From assembly GCA_033980235.1 (NCBI GenBank), contig CM067069.1, positions 33,963,041 to 34,027,040 on the forward strand: a stretch of 64,000 nt of DNA, written 5' to 3'. Below, in pieces: positions 13,162 through 27,365 of the stretch. Under the pieces are notes generated by a model that saw only the letters and a program-made list of their open reading frames with translations, made no database searches and was not told the DNA's origin. The number at the start of each line of letters is the position of its first letter. Within the stretch, counting starts at the first letter, position 1. Origin of the DNA: Diadema setosum (Eukaryota > Echinodermata > Echinoidea > Diadematoida > Diadematidae). Position numbers and translations under genes: made by a program.

Positions 13162-16100
13162 GCAAGAAAAGGGAAGAAAATACAATCGATTGGCTCCATT
13201 TCACGCAAGATGATGTTGATGAGAATCAAAAAATGCCAAGGGCAGAAAATATCTGATGATCTATTATTGCTGACATTAAGGCTGTAGACTGGAAGAGACA
13301 TCTGTTTGCGAGTGAAGGGCATAGACTGGATCCATTCAGACAGGTGACCTTATCACAGGGCTCTGTCGGATTGATATTGCAATTGAACTGAGAAAGATCA
13401 AGGGGGGGGGAAGGGGGAGAAGGAGCGAGCTCATTGTGTGCATGTATTGTGTGCGTGTGTGCGTGTATGTGTTGTGCGTGGAGGCGGTATAGGCAGGCAG
13501 TAATATACTGTGAAATATTTTCAAATTGCTAGTTTGTTTTCATTAAGATGATTCCACTGCAGAGTCACTGAAAATTGGCTCCGAATTGGAGCTCTAAATG
13601 GAGACTCGTAGCTCCACTCAAATCAATCAAGCTTTGGTTGTATCATTGATTTATGGACATGATCCTTCGACATTTTAAATTAATGCTTTCAAAAAGAAAA
13701 CCACACAAAAAAAAAATGCATGAATTACCAATGTAAAACACCATGAGCTGGAAACATTATTTAGTAATAAAATCAAGTATTATTTTGCTGTTGCATATTA
13801 TTCATCCAAGCGATTGCACTTCCAAATTTGAATAAAAATATTGCTCCTGCATTAATTTTATCCTTTTGGTCATTGATCTTCGAATAGACCTATAATAACA
13901 TTCGTTGTCTATCTTAAATGCAAGCTTGCTTTTTAATCGTAATTCAGTCCCTATACATATAATTTCTGTGCTTGCATGGGTATAAATCTGTACATTCTGT
14001 AGCTAACATTTTAGTCTTGTTAGAGTCAACCGAAAGTAGGTCAAACTTTATTTCGTGCACATGATTGCACTTATCGAAGTTTACTATTATTTGTATTCGT
14101 TTATTGCTTGGTATCATAGTAAGTAAACTGATATGCTAAAATTATCATCGTGATTTCACCTAACAGTTGGACATGGATGAGTTCCGCCAAAGCAGTCACT
14201 ATGATACATACACGGCTCATGTGTTGGAGCACGACACTTAAGTCTTTAAGAACCACTGCTATACCATTGCTATTGTGTATCGTACTCTTCCAGTTGATTA
14301 CGAAAGAGTTAATGTACAATTAGACCCCTGAATCAAGGAGCGCGATTGACCTATGTGTATGGTGAGATGTTACTTATCCTCATGCACAGACGTTAATGCA
14401 AGGTTTATAGCTTATAAGGGATACTCCACTGCGCTCCAGACGATATTGACGAGCAAACATGATATGAAGCGTAACATATGGGAATAGAGTAACTTAGCAG
14501 CACCGCAGATAAATAAAACAAAAATCATTTTGCTCGAAATACATGCTTTGAAAGAAATATACCGTGGTGCCTCTGTGACGTAATATCAAAATCCTCCAAT
14601 CAGCTAAACAGATGCTCTCAATTAATCAGAGAAAATAAAGCCAACATCATCTTTGCCATTATTCCAAAGCGTAAGATAGCACCCGAGCGCCTGATAGAAT
14701 TCAGGGTTTGCAACCCCGTAATATCGGTTGAACATCGTGATGAAAATGTCTTGACGTTGTTGTTGTTTTCATTGTTTCTGTGTGTGACGGTGACGGTGAC
14801 ATAATAATTATTATTATCATAATCATTATTTCATCAAATTTTATTCATCCACGATGACTTAGATCCCGTCAGAAGAATGATAATGTAGTTTTGTGTAATC
14901 AGGGGAAAAGGTATTGTAAGATGTATTCTGATGGGACAACCTGACAAAGTTTTATTGACCCATCATGGGTCTGATCTATTCGAAGTTAGTTTCTCGACAA
15001 ACTATACAAGATGCAGGCTCATTGTTAGGAAATGCCAATATCGAGAGTAACACCGACGAGTGAGGATTGTTAGGTCGTCAAAGTTTTTGACGTCATAGAT
15101 GAATTAACCAATAACACTTCGTCAGAAGCCGAACTTGGCAATGATCGTCACATCGGAACAAGATAAGCTGCAGTGTCATGCAAATTCCCCAAATTGCGTT
15201 TGACATCCACGCGGTGATCATGACCGATTGTGACAGGCAGATCATGGGCCTGAATATGTGGAGATTACTATTGGATTTTAGAGAGATTTGTACGAGATAC
15301 TAGCAGGTAAAAAGGAAGCATGATACGGGAATCTAGCATATTTCAGAGGATAAACAGTCCCTCGTTTCGCGTAAACAGGAAAAGCGCACCAGGCACGTCC
15401 CTCGAGAAAAACTAGTGTCCGAGGGTAAGATTATCCCTCACTGAAAGCAAGATGGCGGAATGATGGCGGGGCAGCGACCAGCCGAGACGTAAATAAACCA
15501 CCGCTTTTTCTCCAGGGTGTCACTGGAAACTCGGATCGCCTTGCACGGCTGCAGACGACAGGAAGAGACTGAGATTTATCTCCCTTTCAAGTTTTCCCGC
15601 CCATACGTACCTGCCTTGGCCAAGTTCAAGTGCCTCGACAAAGTGAACAACAGCAGAGATGAGTGTGTGGGATTTCGGTCCTACTACACCGTCTACTTTA
15701 AGAAAACAGGATTCACTTGTTGCAGTGAACTGTTGGAATGATGGGAGACCGTGTTATCTCTCCATTTTATAATTAACTTCATACATCTAGTAAATTAGAC
15801 GCGCATATCAAAATCGAAGAAAAGGGAGTAAAATCCGCGCGTCTGTACTGTTGTTTGTTTTTTAAGGAACGACCTTGATTTATCTAAAACAGACACACAA
15901 AGACATATTGAAGGTATGTAGTTGAAAATTCACCAATCTGACTTTTAGAACGCATACCAATCAAGCAATTCAACTGCACTAACAATTTGTATCTCCTTTG
16001 GAATAATATTTGTAAACGTATCATAATCATCATACTTTCTTCAATAAAGTGCAGACAATATTATGCGTGGCATGATTTCAACATTGTAAGTGCAGTGGTA

Positions 16101-18036
16101 GATCGTAGCGGAGAAAACGTGGGGTGATGTGCTCATTACGACTGTGCATTATACCATCAATGACATGTGTGATTAGAACATGCACCATCATTCCAATCTT
16201 GCGTGCTGACAGCGAAATGGCGACGCACGTGCGTCATCTGATCGCGGTTGTTGTCACGCATCAACATCAGATCTGCAGACGAAGTGAGCAGGAGAGATCC
16301 AACGTGCTGCACAATGTCTCCTTCATGTGACCCTGGGATTAATGTTTGTCTGTCTGTCTGTCTGTCTGTCTCACTCTCATCAAGTAAATAGTCTTGGATC
16401 AGAACTTTCTGTATTATTGTCCCCCAACTCAACTACATCCTCTGCCGTGGCATGGCATAATAATAATGATGAATACAGTTGTGCTCTGCGAAACAATGCA
16501 GACAATGGTGTAGATTTTGTGATGCACATTAGGCGTTTTCACATCAGCCCGATGTTTCGAAATAGCGCGCTATTTTCTGACTTGGGAAATTAAAGGGACT
16601 GTACAGTACTGGTTGAGGTAGGGATTCATGTTTTGAACATTCCTAAGTGAGATAATGAAAAGTCTCTTATGAAAAATAAAAGAGCATGTAATTTAAGAAG
16701 GATTCAACGTTTATTTGATGAAAATTGGTTTTCAAATGGCTGAGATATCCAAAAAAGTGCTAATAATTAAAGGCGACATGCCCCAACTTTATTAGTATCT
16801 CTTTGTTTCACCTTGTTTTTTGATATCTCAGCCATTTCAAAACCGATTTTCATCGAATAAACTTTTGATACCCCTTAGAACTGCATGCTCTTTGACATCT
16901 CATAGAGTGGTTTCTGAATATCTCACAAAACGTTAAAAGCTAAATCTTCACCTCGACCAGAACTGTACACACCCTTTAACCCGATCACGAAATAGCGCGC
17001 TAATTGATCGAGAAAATTTCTCGAGTCCAACTCGGGAAATTTCCGAAATAGCAGGATAATTAATGCGAACTAGCGCGCTATTTGATAATGTTCGGGCTGA
17101 TGTGAATAGAAAATGAAATAGCGCGCTAATTTGCGATCGCGAAAAATATCTCGAGCTTGGAATTTTATCGGGCTGATGTGAAAACGCCTAGTGATGCACA
17201 AATAAAATCTTGATATTGAAATTGCGGTACCCATATAACGTCTGTTCCGCAGCCCGAAAACATGCATGGAACATTTTTCCTTGTTTATTCGATAGTAAGT
17301 ATGGTCCACAACTATATATTGAACACAAACTTGAGGAGGTCAATTCCGGGTTTGACTCAGGGTGATTCAGAAAGAGTTGATTCAACACGAGTGATGGGAA
17401 TCAACAGTAATGAACACCTCTTAAGGCAAACGAATTAACGATCCATTTTCAAAGGTGGTGTAAGTATTTTCACGGTGGGGCATAGTTAGTACTAAAATGA
17501 GAATTTGAAGTGAGCAAATAAAATATTACCGCAACAAAAATGAACATTGATCTTGTCTTGATATAACATGAGATTATTTGCTGTGATCGTGATCGTTATG
17601 TGATCAACCTTTCCATCTTCTCCAAAGACATTAATTGTCACATTCGCACACTATGTTCACAACGCGATTTTTTCAACTACATTGTATACTAAAAGCCACA
17701 GAGCTGGGTACAAACACGTTTGTTTGTTTGTTTGTTTGTTTGTTTGTGTTTTTTTTTAACCAGCTATATGCGTTGGATTCCCACTATAAAGGTACTAACA
17801 TATCATGTTGCATATTGTCAATAGTTTTCTATACACATATATTGTTCTGCTTTATTCTTGCATTTCATGAAATTATATTGGAATAATCTTGCCATTTAAT
17901 AATTTCAGTCTTGTCATGATATTGCAACTGCTGCCATATTATATCAGAAAATGGATATTGTAAACAAGGTGCATATTGTAATTATCATGAACGATTAAAA
18001 AAAAGAAATACACAAACACACACATACAAACACACC

Positions 18037-18070
<34 letters not shown>

Positions 18071-21000
18071 ACCGTCTTCAGAGACAGAGAAACAACAGCC
18101 TAGGAAATTGATGGCCCAAAGTATGCATATTAAAAAAACAAAACACCAAAATCTACAGTCTTGATTCACACTTCAGCTGGGAAAGAGGGATCATTCTGTG
18201 TGACATAAAAAAAAAAACACACAACCAGCAACTTACTTTGATGTGAGCCTGCTGAGTCTATGATAATCATGTGCTTGAAAAAAAAAAAAAGCGTGTGGGG
18301 GCATTTTAAGTGTATGTGAGAATGTTGTGTGCCAGGTGTGTTTGTTAGTCATGTATGTGCGAATGTGTTTGTGGCATGTGTGTGTGTGTGTGTGTAAAGA
18401 GTGCAAGAAAATGCATAATGATATACCGCAGTATGAGACAATGAGTAACCAGGAAGCCACTACCGCAGAACATAGTGCTGTAGAATCTTTCGGCCTTGAT
18501 TTGTAAAGTGTCGAGTCCTTTGAATTTGACAGGATGATGTGACATTTGTCACGTCGCCGCGCAGACGACACACGGAAACGAAAGTGAATTCTTCAGGGCG
18601 GGAAAAATCCAGGAGAGTACCAGGGAGTCTTTAAAGGCAAGAATCTTCCGTTCCCCCCATACCCTGAATACGAAGGAAACGAAAATCTTTAATTCCTTAG
18701 TAATGAACATTTACCCTCAAATAAGCGTTTTATTCTTCTTTAAATTATGAAGTCAGAGACAGAAGAAGAACAAAAGACAAATTTTCGGTGAAAAGAATTG
18801 CAAGTTTCACTAACATTTAACTGTACATAAAACAAGGTCTCCATACATCACAATAAAATCATTGTGGTAACGTGATTATTTTTTCCCCCTTTTACTGGTA
18901 TCTTTACCCCTCTTAATTGCACATATGAAAATATAAAGTGAATTTTCATGTATCTTTAGAAAAAAAGAAATGACATTTATTAGGTTGTAAATAGAGTAAA
19001 CAATGTTTTTGACGATATTCTAAGCAAATTTGTTTTTCTTCACAAATGTGTTGCTCTTTTAGGAACATTCAGTGAGTGGAACTCGATGGACCCTACGCAT
19101 AATTATGACGTCATAGAAGACAGTTCTTCACCTCTCCGTACGATGTCATGTTAATTATAGATCACGGACAGATACTACAAAATAATGATCCCCAATTTAC
19201 TAAGTGATTTGTCAGTTTTCGCTTGAAATGTCATTGTTCTATTGTTGTAACGGCCATATTATAGTAACATACCTCCCTGCCTGACATACACGTTAGACAT
19301 TGTCTAAATTTGAAGTTTCGTTACATTATCACAGTGAACTTATCATTAATCAAGGAACGATATGAAAACACGCACCCTCGAGTCTGTACGACTTTACTCG
19401 ATGGGATCTGCTTTTGTTTGTTGTTTTTTTCTTCACATGGCAGACGTAGCCAGTATGAAGGACAAATGTCAGCAATTACTGAAAGTTTCACGTCTTCGTG
19501 TGCGGTTAAACCACATGGGACTTTCCAGGCGTCTTGGAAATGCATCGTTCAATGTGTTATGTTTGTCACGTTCAAAGTTATACGGTATGTCGTCGGTGAG
19601 AGAACATTTACTGGTATTTTGACCTCTCGCAGCTACAAGCCATGAAGCAAATGCTGGTATACTGTAACATCAATGCCGACTTCTCAGGGTTGTTTTAGTT
19701 CCACCCCACAGCCTTCGTATACAATGCTAAGGTCAGTGGTACTATCGGATTTGACAATTTTCAACAAACATGGCACGGGCTATAAAAGGTGATCAATTTC
19801 CACATAAATCCCGTAAAGTCATCATTTTACCCTAACGCTTTCTTGGATCCGACAAGCGTAGCTCTCTTTTCTCCATGCACCATAGGCCTGAACCATACCC
19901 GATGGATCTGTCTGATTACATCAGGGGCAATCAAATCGTTACAAGGGGGGGGGGGGGGAGGGGGAGGGGTCCCGTCGTCGTAAAAACACTAACATAAACA
20001 AAAATGCCAAAAACATGTATTGCGACTACATGTATTCTCAAACCTGCCACCCACCATTCGGCTCTGCTGCGTGTGATAAACTAAATAATAATGAGAGTAA
20101 CTTGAAAGCATTAAGCAAGATAACAGCTTTGACAACACTTTATAAGACATCCTGAAAGATGTCATCTGCCGGTACATGGCAGCTGTGAAGGAAGTAAGTA
20201 ATGTCGACTATAAGAAGCATTACGTCAGTCCAATGAAGCTTCCTCTCCAATTACACGATTTTATGTAAGTGCCACTATGAAATGCACAAAAATAAAATCT
20301 GGGGAAAAAATGAATGAATGAACCATTCGTTTATCACATGTCACGACAACAGCAATGAAAGTCAACCTAAATGTTTTGCGGTCATACCAGCGACAGTCAT
20401 TGGTATACGTACTGTATTTTAAAGTTCAATATCAATCGTCAATCGAAAGCAGTGATAAACTTCACAATCAATACACTCTGATGACTTCTCGGTAGGCTCA
20501 ACCTTACAAATTAACTTCATCTTATGGATATACTCTGTCAACTAGAGGCTTTTGTTGTTGTTTTTTTGTGTGTTTTGGTATAATGATACAACTGGAATAA
20601 ATGTACTTCTGATTATTGTCAATATAGGTATTCGTCCTTCATTAATCAACGATGTCCGTGGTGAGCAGATCAATCATGATGGTCTTTATCTTCTAGAGCC
20701 AAACCTTGCAAAGCACATTGAATCTTCCCTGGGAGGGATACCCGTGGAACGTTATACTTCATTTCTACCAATTTACGACTAAACGCAAAAGCAGGGTGTT
20801 CAATGAACAACGTCCAGGCGCCTCTTATAAAGACAACAAGGGCGCTACGAAAGCGCTTCGCGAAAATCCCACTCGGCTGATATCACTCTCATTCTCCCGC
20901 CAATAAAGCGATCCTATTCCTGAGCCATTTTAGCGAGGGATGTACGGCGATCAATATACTGCCCAAGGTTGTTTTTATCAGGGAAACTGCCGGTAGGTGT

Positions 21001-24000
21001 CGTCACTTCCTAACGTGGATCGCACCAGAGGTCTACTCGACTTTTAGGGGTTGAGACAGCTGCGACTACAAACTATACAGTTTGAGAGGCTACAGTTTTT
21101 GCCCAATCAAGACCTTTTCAACAACAACCACAAAAAAAAAAGTAGCAACCGAGGTGTCTTCCACCAGTGACGTCACAGTTGTGTGGCCAGACAAAGTCTT
21201 TTGAGCCCCAGCTCCCCATGCAAAAAGAAAAAGAAGCAAGCAAGCAACCAAACAAGTAAAAACGGCCCGTTAACGATTGCCCCGTCACTGTACACGCATG
21301 CTAACCTGGAAACATTAAACTGAACATTACTTGAATATGAGACCATTTTGAAGCAAATAATTTTCACAAAACAATAGATATATAATGTACTCTTAAATGA
21401 ATCCCACAAGGATTGGAACAATCATCCTCCAGCATTCCCACCGATTCCCACTGATCAGTTACTAGCCATCCGAACATGGTGCGGACTTGTAGCGTACGAT
21501 AAACTATCATGATCACATCTCATGCAGTATCAAAGGCAGACCTGACCAAGTTGACAAATTCACTTCAGTTGGAATCACCCTAGCGCATCGGTCATCAGAA
21601 CGAAGAGAAGTATTCTGACCTTGTCATAGCGAGCGGACGATATTAATTCGGCTCCGGTAATGACATTAGCGGATTAGGGAGCGTACAGGATGTATCCAAA
21701 ATTACTCTCATTTCCTGTCAGATTAGAGAACATGCGTTTGAAGAAGCCAGATTTCTCATCCCACCATATTTAGGGGCGTTTGGAAATCCGTGACCCTGGA
21801 TACAATGTGACATCATCTTTTCAATGCTCTTTGGACAGATTGTGAATTTTGTTAATATTGCAATCCCCTTTCTGCCTCTCCCATAATTAATTTCTTTGCA
21901 AATATACCAAAAGTAGAACTGCAGAACTGCCGATCACACACTATCTGCAATATCTCTACCAAATTTAGCGCTGGAATTCGATCGAAAATAATAGGAACCA
22001 ATTAGATTGATCGGTTATATTATTGTATCATTAATGTCACAAATCTGTTGACACCGTGAAAATAGCTCTTTTAATCAAGAAACAATGATAAAAGATAGAA
22101 AGACGAAAAACGTGCGAAAGACAGCGAGAAAGGGGGGGGGGTTGTATTTCGTCAAGAGCACTCACGTACAAAATATCGAGACAAGCGGCATCGTTCTATT
22201 CTGTATCAAACTCCAGAAAATTAATGTGAAGGAGTACGCGCATCACTTTCTCACTCAAAATTTGCAATTCATCTGGTGATGGCTTTCTAGGCATGAATAT
22301 ATTTTTTCTTGTCTGCTTCCTTCAAGTCAAATGCCGTCAGCATCGCTTGGTTCGGCTTGAAAACATTCTGTTCTTGGTAAGCACAGCGTGCATGCTTCCT
22401 GCATAATGAAAATGCCAGGCGCCATAATAAATAGCTCTACATGAGTTACTGAAGCTATGTACCATGCGGCTGCACGTACACTGTATAGTGATGAAAAAAC
22501 TGATGTCATGCCTACTTACATGCATTTTTATAACGTATCAACAAAATTAATCATCGAACACTGTCGAAGCGTCGAAAACGCGATAGTGGATGCAATTAAG
22601 CGGCTGACTATGGTGATAAAGGAAAAAAGGGGAGGGGTGCTAGGAGCGAAGATTTCAGAGCAAAGGGGGTTTTGTTTCTCTTGTTGTATTAAGGCCAGTA
22701 TACTTCAAATCTTTCCCTTGATCAATGAAAATTTGCATTAGATGTAAAAGAAAACATTACATGAATGAAAGATTGACACAAAACCAGACACCAGCTCTTC
22801 TAAAACTGATTATTAACATTCATGACAAAGGCAAATTATAACAAACCACCAAAAAGGGGGAAAAACCCAAAGCTATATCTATATTAATAATGAACCAAAA
22901 CCGCCACGTCAATTCAATTTGAACAAAGTCACCGACCCCTTTCCTGTAGAAGAAGAAGAAGAAGAAGAAGAAGAAGAAGAAGAAGAAGAAGAAGAAGAAG
23001 AAGAAGAAAAAGATCGAGAAGAAGGAGAAGTTGTTTAGGGAGAAGAACGTGGACAAAGGCAACCACAAGACCAAGAGAAAATGTGAAGCACATCCAATCG
23101 TCGATGCAAGTGTCAAGTCATGCTGCATCTTCCTAGCAAAACAAATCTCTCACCAAGGGTTTGCGGGTTAGCCTTCCGTCGACCTGACGGAAATTCGGGG
23201 ATTATACCCCTCTGAAAGAAGGGTCCGGGTTCAGCTGCTGTTCAGGGTACCGGGAATGGGGGGTACGCGGAGCCGCGGAAGTTGAAAACTTTTTTTTTTT
23301 TTGGGGGGGGGGGGTGTTGTGGGTTTCTTCTTTGCAGAAACAAACTTGAGATGAATAATTCGTCTGATATTTCGGGCAGAAGCTGACTCTCTCTCTCTCT
23401 CTCTACTTTCAGCAGAATTGTGGTAAACAGGAAAAGAGAGGAGCAACTTACCGAGGGGCATGTAGGAATCGTAAGTGGGTCACGGGTGTACAGGTGGAGG
23501 GAAGAGAGCTTGGGGGTGGAGGGGATGAGAAGGGAGGGGGTGGTGGAGAGGGGAAGCTGATGAAAGCAAGGAACATGGGGCGATCTTTCAGTCACAAATA
23601 ACAAAAACCCGACAAGACGGAGAGGACTCAAACACATGAATGTTCTCTACATTTTCTTTTTCCCTGTATCATGATTTTTCTTTTAACTTGTACTTTGAAT
23701 TCATTGCGCAGTGTTTATCATAATTACATACGATGTCATTGTATGCAAGAACTTGTATAACGGCCAATGGCTGAGCATTTTACTGCAATCAAACGCGTTG
23801 AATGAAATGAAATTTAAAATTGCCACCATCAACATCACCATAATAGTAACAGTTACACTATAATGATGTGAATAATAATAGTGACAAAATACAAACATCA
23901 TGATCGTTCTTATTATGATTTGAATATTGGCGTTTATTCTGCCAAGATTACGCCTTTTAAGAATAGGAAAAATCGGAAAAGGTGTTCATCGTCTATCTAT

Positions 24001-24471
24001 TAGGCACGAATTTGAACGTTTAATTACTCTGTAGCTTTTTAGTATTAACTGTTTTCTACAAAACAGCAAAAGAGAAAAACAACGTCATCTTTTAACGTGT
24101 AAACAACCATGAGTGGGATGAGTAAGCCCATAGAACGTTGAGGAAAAGTTCGTACACATTTTGAGTTGTACTAATACGAAATGTCCTTCGTCGCCTTTTG
24201 TGAGGAACACATCGTTTGGTGAGTCCAAAAACAGATCTGGAACGTTTGCCATTTATGGTACATTCTTTTTCTTCTTAATTCCGCTTCAATCCCACAGAAG
24301 TTTCGACTTCAATGACTTCAGTATGAGTTATAGACAAAAAACTTTTTTTCGAAAGAAGAACTGCACTGTGTGATAGCATACAGCGTCCAATCTGAGTAGA
24401 TTCCTAGCAGACCTGCCTCATTTAAACTTCCCCTGGTAGCGAGGAAATGCGTTCAACAACAACAACAACAA

Positions 24472-24503
<32 letters not shown>

Positions 24504-26326
24504 CCCTTATGGAAAGAACACAGTTTTACCACACCATGTAACACAGTGTGCAACACAGTGTGGCACACAGTGTCGAACACAGTGTGGAACACAATGTGTA
24601 ACACAGTGTCGAACACATGTGTTTAATATGTGATTTTGGGACGTGTGGTAACACTGTGTATTTACCACAGTGTGAAACACAGCGTCAGCACACTGTGCAA
24701 CACATGGTCCAAAACACATATTAAAAACACTGTGAATCAAACCACAGTCTTACACACTATGACCATAGGGTTATAACCACATAGTCCATTACACTGTGGT
24801 AGTCACCACATAATCCACCACACTATGGTATTCACCACATAGTCTACCACACTATGGCAGTCACCACGTAGTCCACCACACTATGGTATTCACCACATAG
24901 TCTACCACACTGTGGCAGTCACCACGTAGTCCACCACGGTACAATGTGGTAGTCACCACATAGTCATCAAATGTATCTAATACCACATAGTCATCAGATG
25001 TATCAATTTTGTAATGCATGAAGGCACGGTTACTGACTAGATAACACTGTTACTGAATATGAAATTACCTTTTCATAACAAAATTTATGACATTGGTATA
25101 ACATAACATTATTAGACAATAGTTCACAGGAAATCCCATCACAAATACTTCGAATTTAGAAGTATTTTATGAATTTTCTCAAATTTAGGTTGCTTTTTAT
25201 AAATATTCATGAGCTATGCAAAGTCTGTACCACAGGAATACCACAGGAATACCACAGTGTTACCACAGGAATACCACAGTGTCACCACAAGAATACCACA
25301 GTGTCACCACAGGAATACCACAGGAATACCGCATGAAGTATCACATTCTCTACCTCAGCACTCCCACTTGAGTGTAACAACATTATGGACACAGGAGTAC
25401 ACATTGATTATTTCAATTTATACCACACTGTGTGTTTAGTATGCCAAGTATGTGGAGATGATGCAGGTGAATGATCTGAAACCCACAAAGTGACAACACC
25501 GAGCACAGGGTTTACACATAGTTCAATATATACCACACTGTGGTAAGTCTGTGTGGATTATGTGGTAAATGAATGATCTGAAATTCCACAGTGTAACAAA
25601 ACTATCAACACAGGGTTTACACATAGTTAAAAATATGCCACACTGTGTCAAACAGGAATCACAGTGTGTTCAGTATGTGATCTATGTGGGGATTATGTGG
25701 TAAAACACTTAAACTGAAATACCAGACTGTGGTAGCATTATGAACACAGGGTTTACACATAGTTCAATATATACCGCACTGTGGTATTTGTGTGTCACTC
25801 TGTGTTCAGGATGCCAATAATGTGGTACACTATGTGATCTCAAATCTCACACCGTGACAACGCTGTGACCACATGGTTAGCACATTGTTTACACATAGTC
25901 AACTATGTGAACACACTGTCGTAACACTATACCACACTGTGGTATATGTGTGCCACTCTGTGTTCGGTATGCCAATTATGTGGTACACTATGTGATCTCA
26001 AATACCACACTGTGACAACACTGTGACCACATGGTTAACACATTGTTTACACATAGTCAATTATGTGAACACACTGTGGTAACACTGTGTTTGTTCCATA
26101 AGGGCAGCGGCAGCAGCAACAACTACAACATCAACAATGGAGAATGGGAACAATGACTATCACAACTGCTACCACCACCACCACTACTACTACTACTACA
26201 CTATTGACCCCTCCTTCTCCTCCTACTACTACTACTATACTACTACTATATACTACATGTACTACTACTACTACTACTACTTCTACTATACTACATGTAC
26301 TACTACTACTACTACTACTTCTACTA

Positions 26327-26358
<32 letters not shown>

Positions 26359-26406
26359 TACTACTACTACTACTACTTACTACTACTATACTACTACTAC
26401 TACATG

Positions 26407-26443
<37 letters not shown>

Positions 26444-27311
26444 GATAGTACTACACTACTTCCACAACAACAACAACTACTACTACTGAACTTCCTCCCA
26501 ATTTATCGATTGGAAGATGTGTTTCATGCCCATTTTATGAGCAGGCATCTAATTTATTTGCTATTAATGAATGGCGAATAACGTCAAGTAACAGAATAAG
26601 CCGAATGTGATTTTCAACAAGCATGTCTCGAGCGAAATTAACCCGCTAGTCATGAGTATACTCAGGCAGGTGTCTATGGGAAATGCGTGGTTAGCAAAAG
26701 CAGCTCGTCGTCAAAGGCGGTTAACGGATTAAACTTTTGTGGAGCAAAGTCGACTTGATTTTCTTTTCTTTTCTTTTTTTTTGACAAGATGAAGTGCCAT
26801 TTTGACATGATGCTCTGGTTTGTGTTTGTGGATAAAATATGCAATGGGAACAAAACCGTGACTGCTCGTGACTGCTAACGTCTACAAGTTGTTCTCCTTC
26901 AGTACGTTCGGTCTCCCCTGACAACAGTTGTCATGGCTACGAACACCCTGGATTGAACGTTAACCAAAGGTATTCATCTCAGCACGTGTCTTACCAAGTG
27001 TCTACTGTCCTTTGTGCTGTCTACCTCAACACTTTCATCAGTACAGACTACTTCCTTCCTTTGACCCACTGAGGAGTGATTTTCCAAATATTGAACGAAA
27101 CAAACAAACAAACACAAACAAACACACAAACAAACAATCGCAAGTTTTATACAACTATAATAGCAGTCACCAATAAGATTTTAATAGGGCGAATATTAAC
27201 TTCAAAGAGCATCGACGATTACAGACTGATTTTCAGCAAGAGTGCAAATGAGAATGACGCTATTTTTCATATGTAAGTAGGCCTAGCTATAACCTCAACT
27301 TGTCTGATGCC

Positions 27312-27365
<54 letters not shown>

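Noticed and set aside
14698..14730. GGGTTTGCAACCCCG hairpin, possible T-arm of a tRNA
   Set aside because: No A box or acceptor stem at the right distance.
22820..23128. Minus-strand frame with a Phe run that resembles a membrane protein
   Set aside because: Created by the GAA microsatellite.
24504..26104. CRISPR-like look of regular CACACTGTGG repeats
   Set aside because: Repeats vary in length and spacing, spacers are not unique, and the genome is eukaryotic; an element with inverted ends explains it better.
26137..26581. Long frames rich in Tyr, Thr and Leu
   Set aside because: They run through a TAC microsatellite; all three frames are open because of the repeat.
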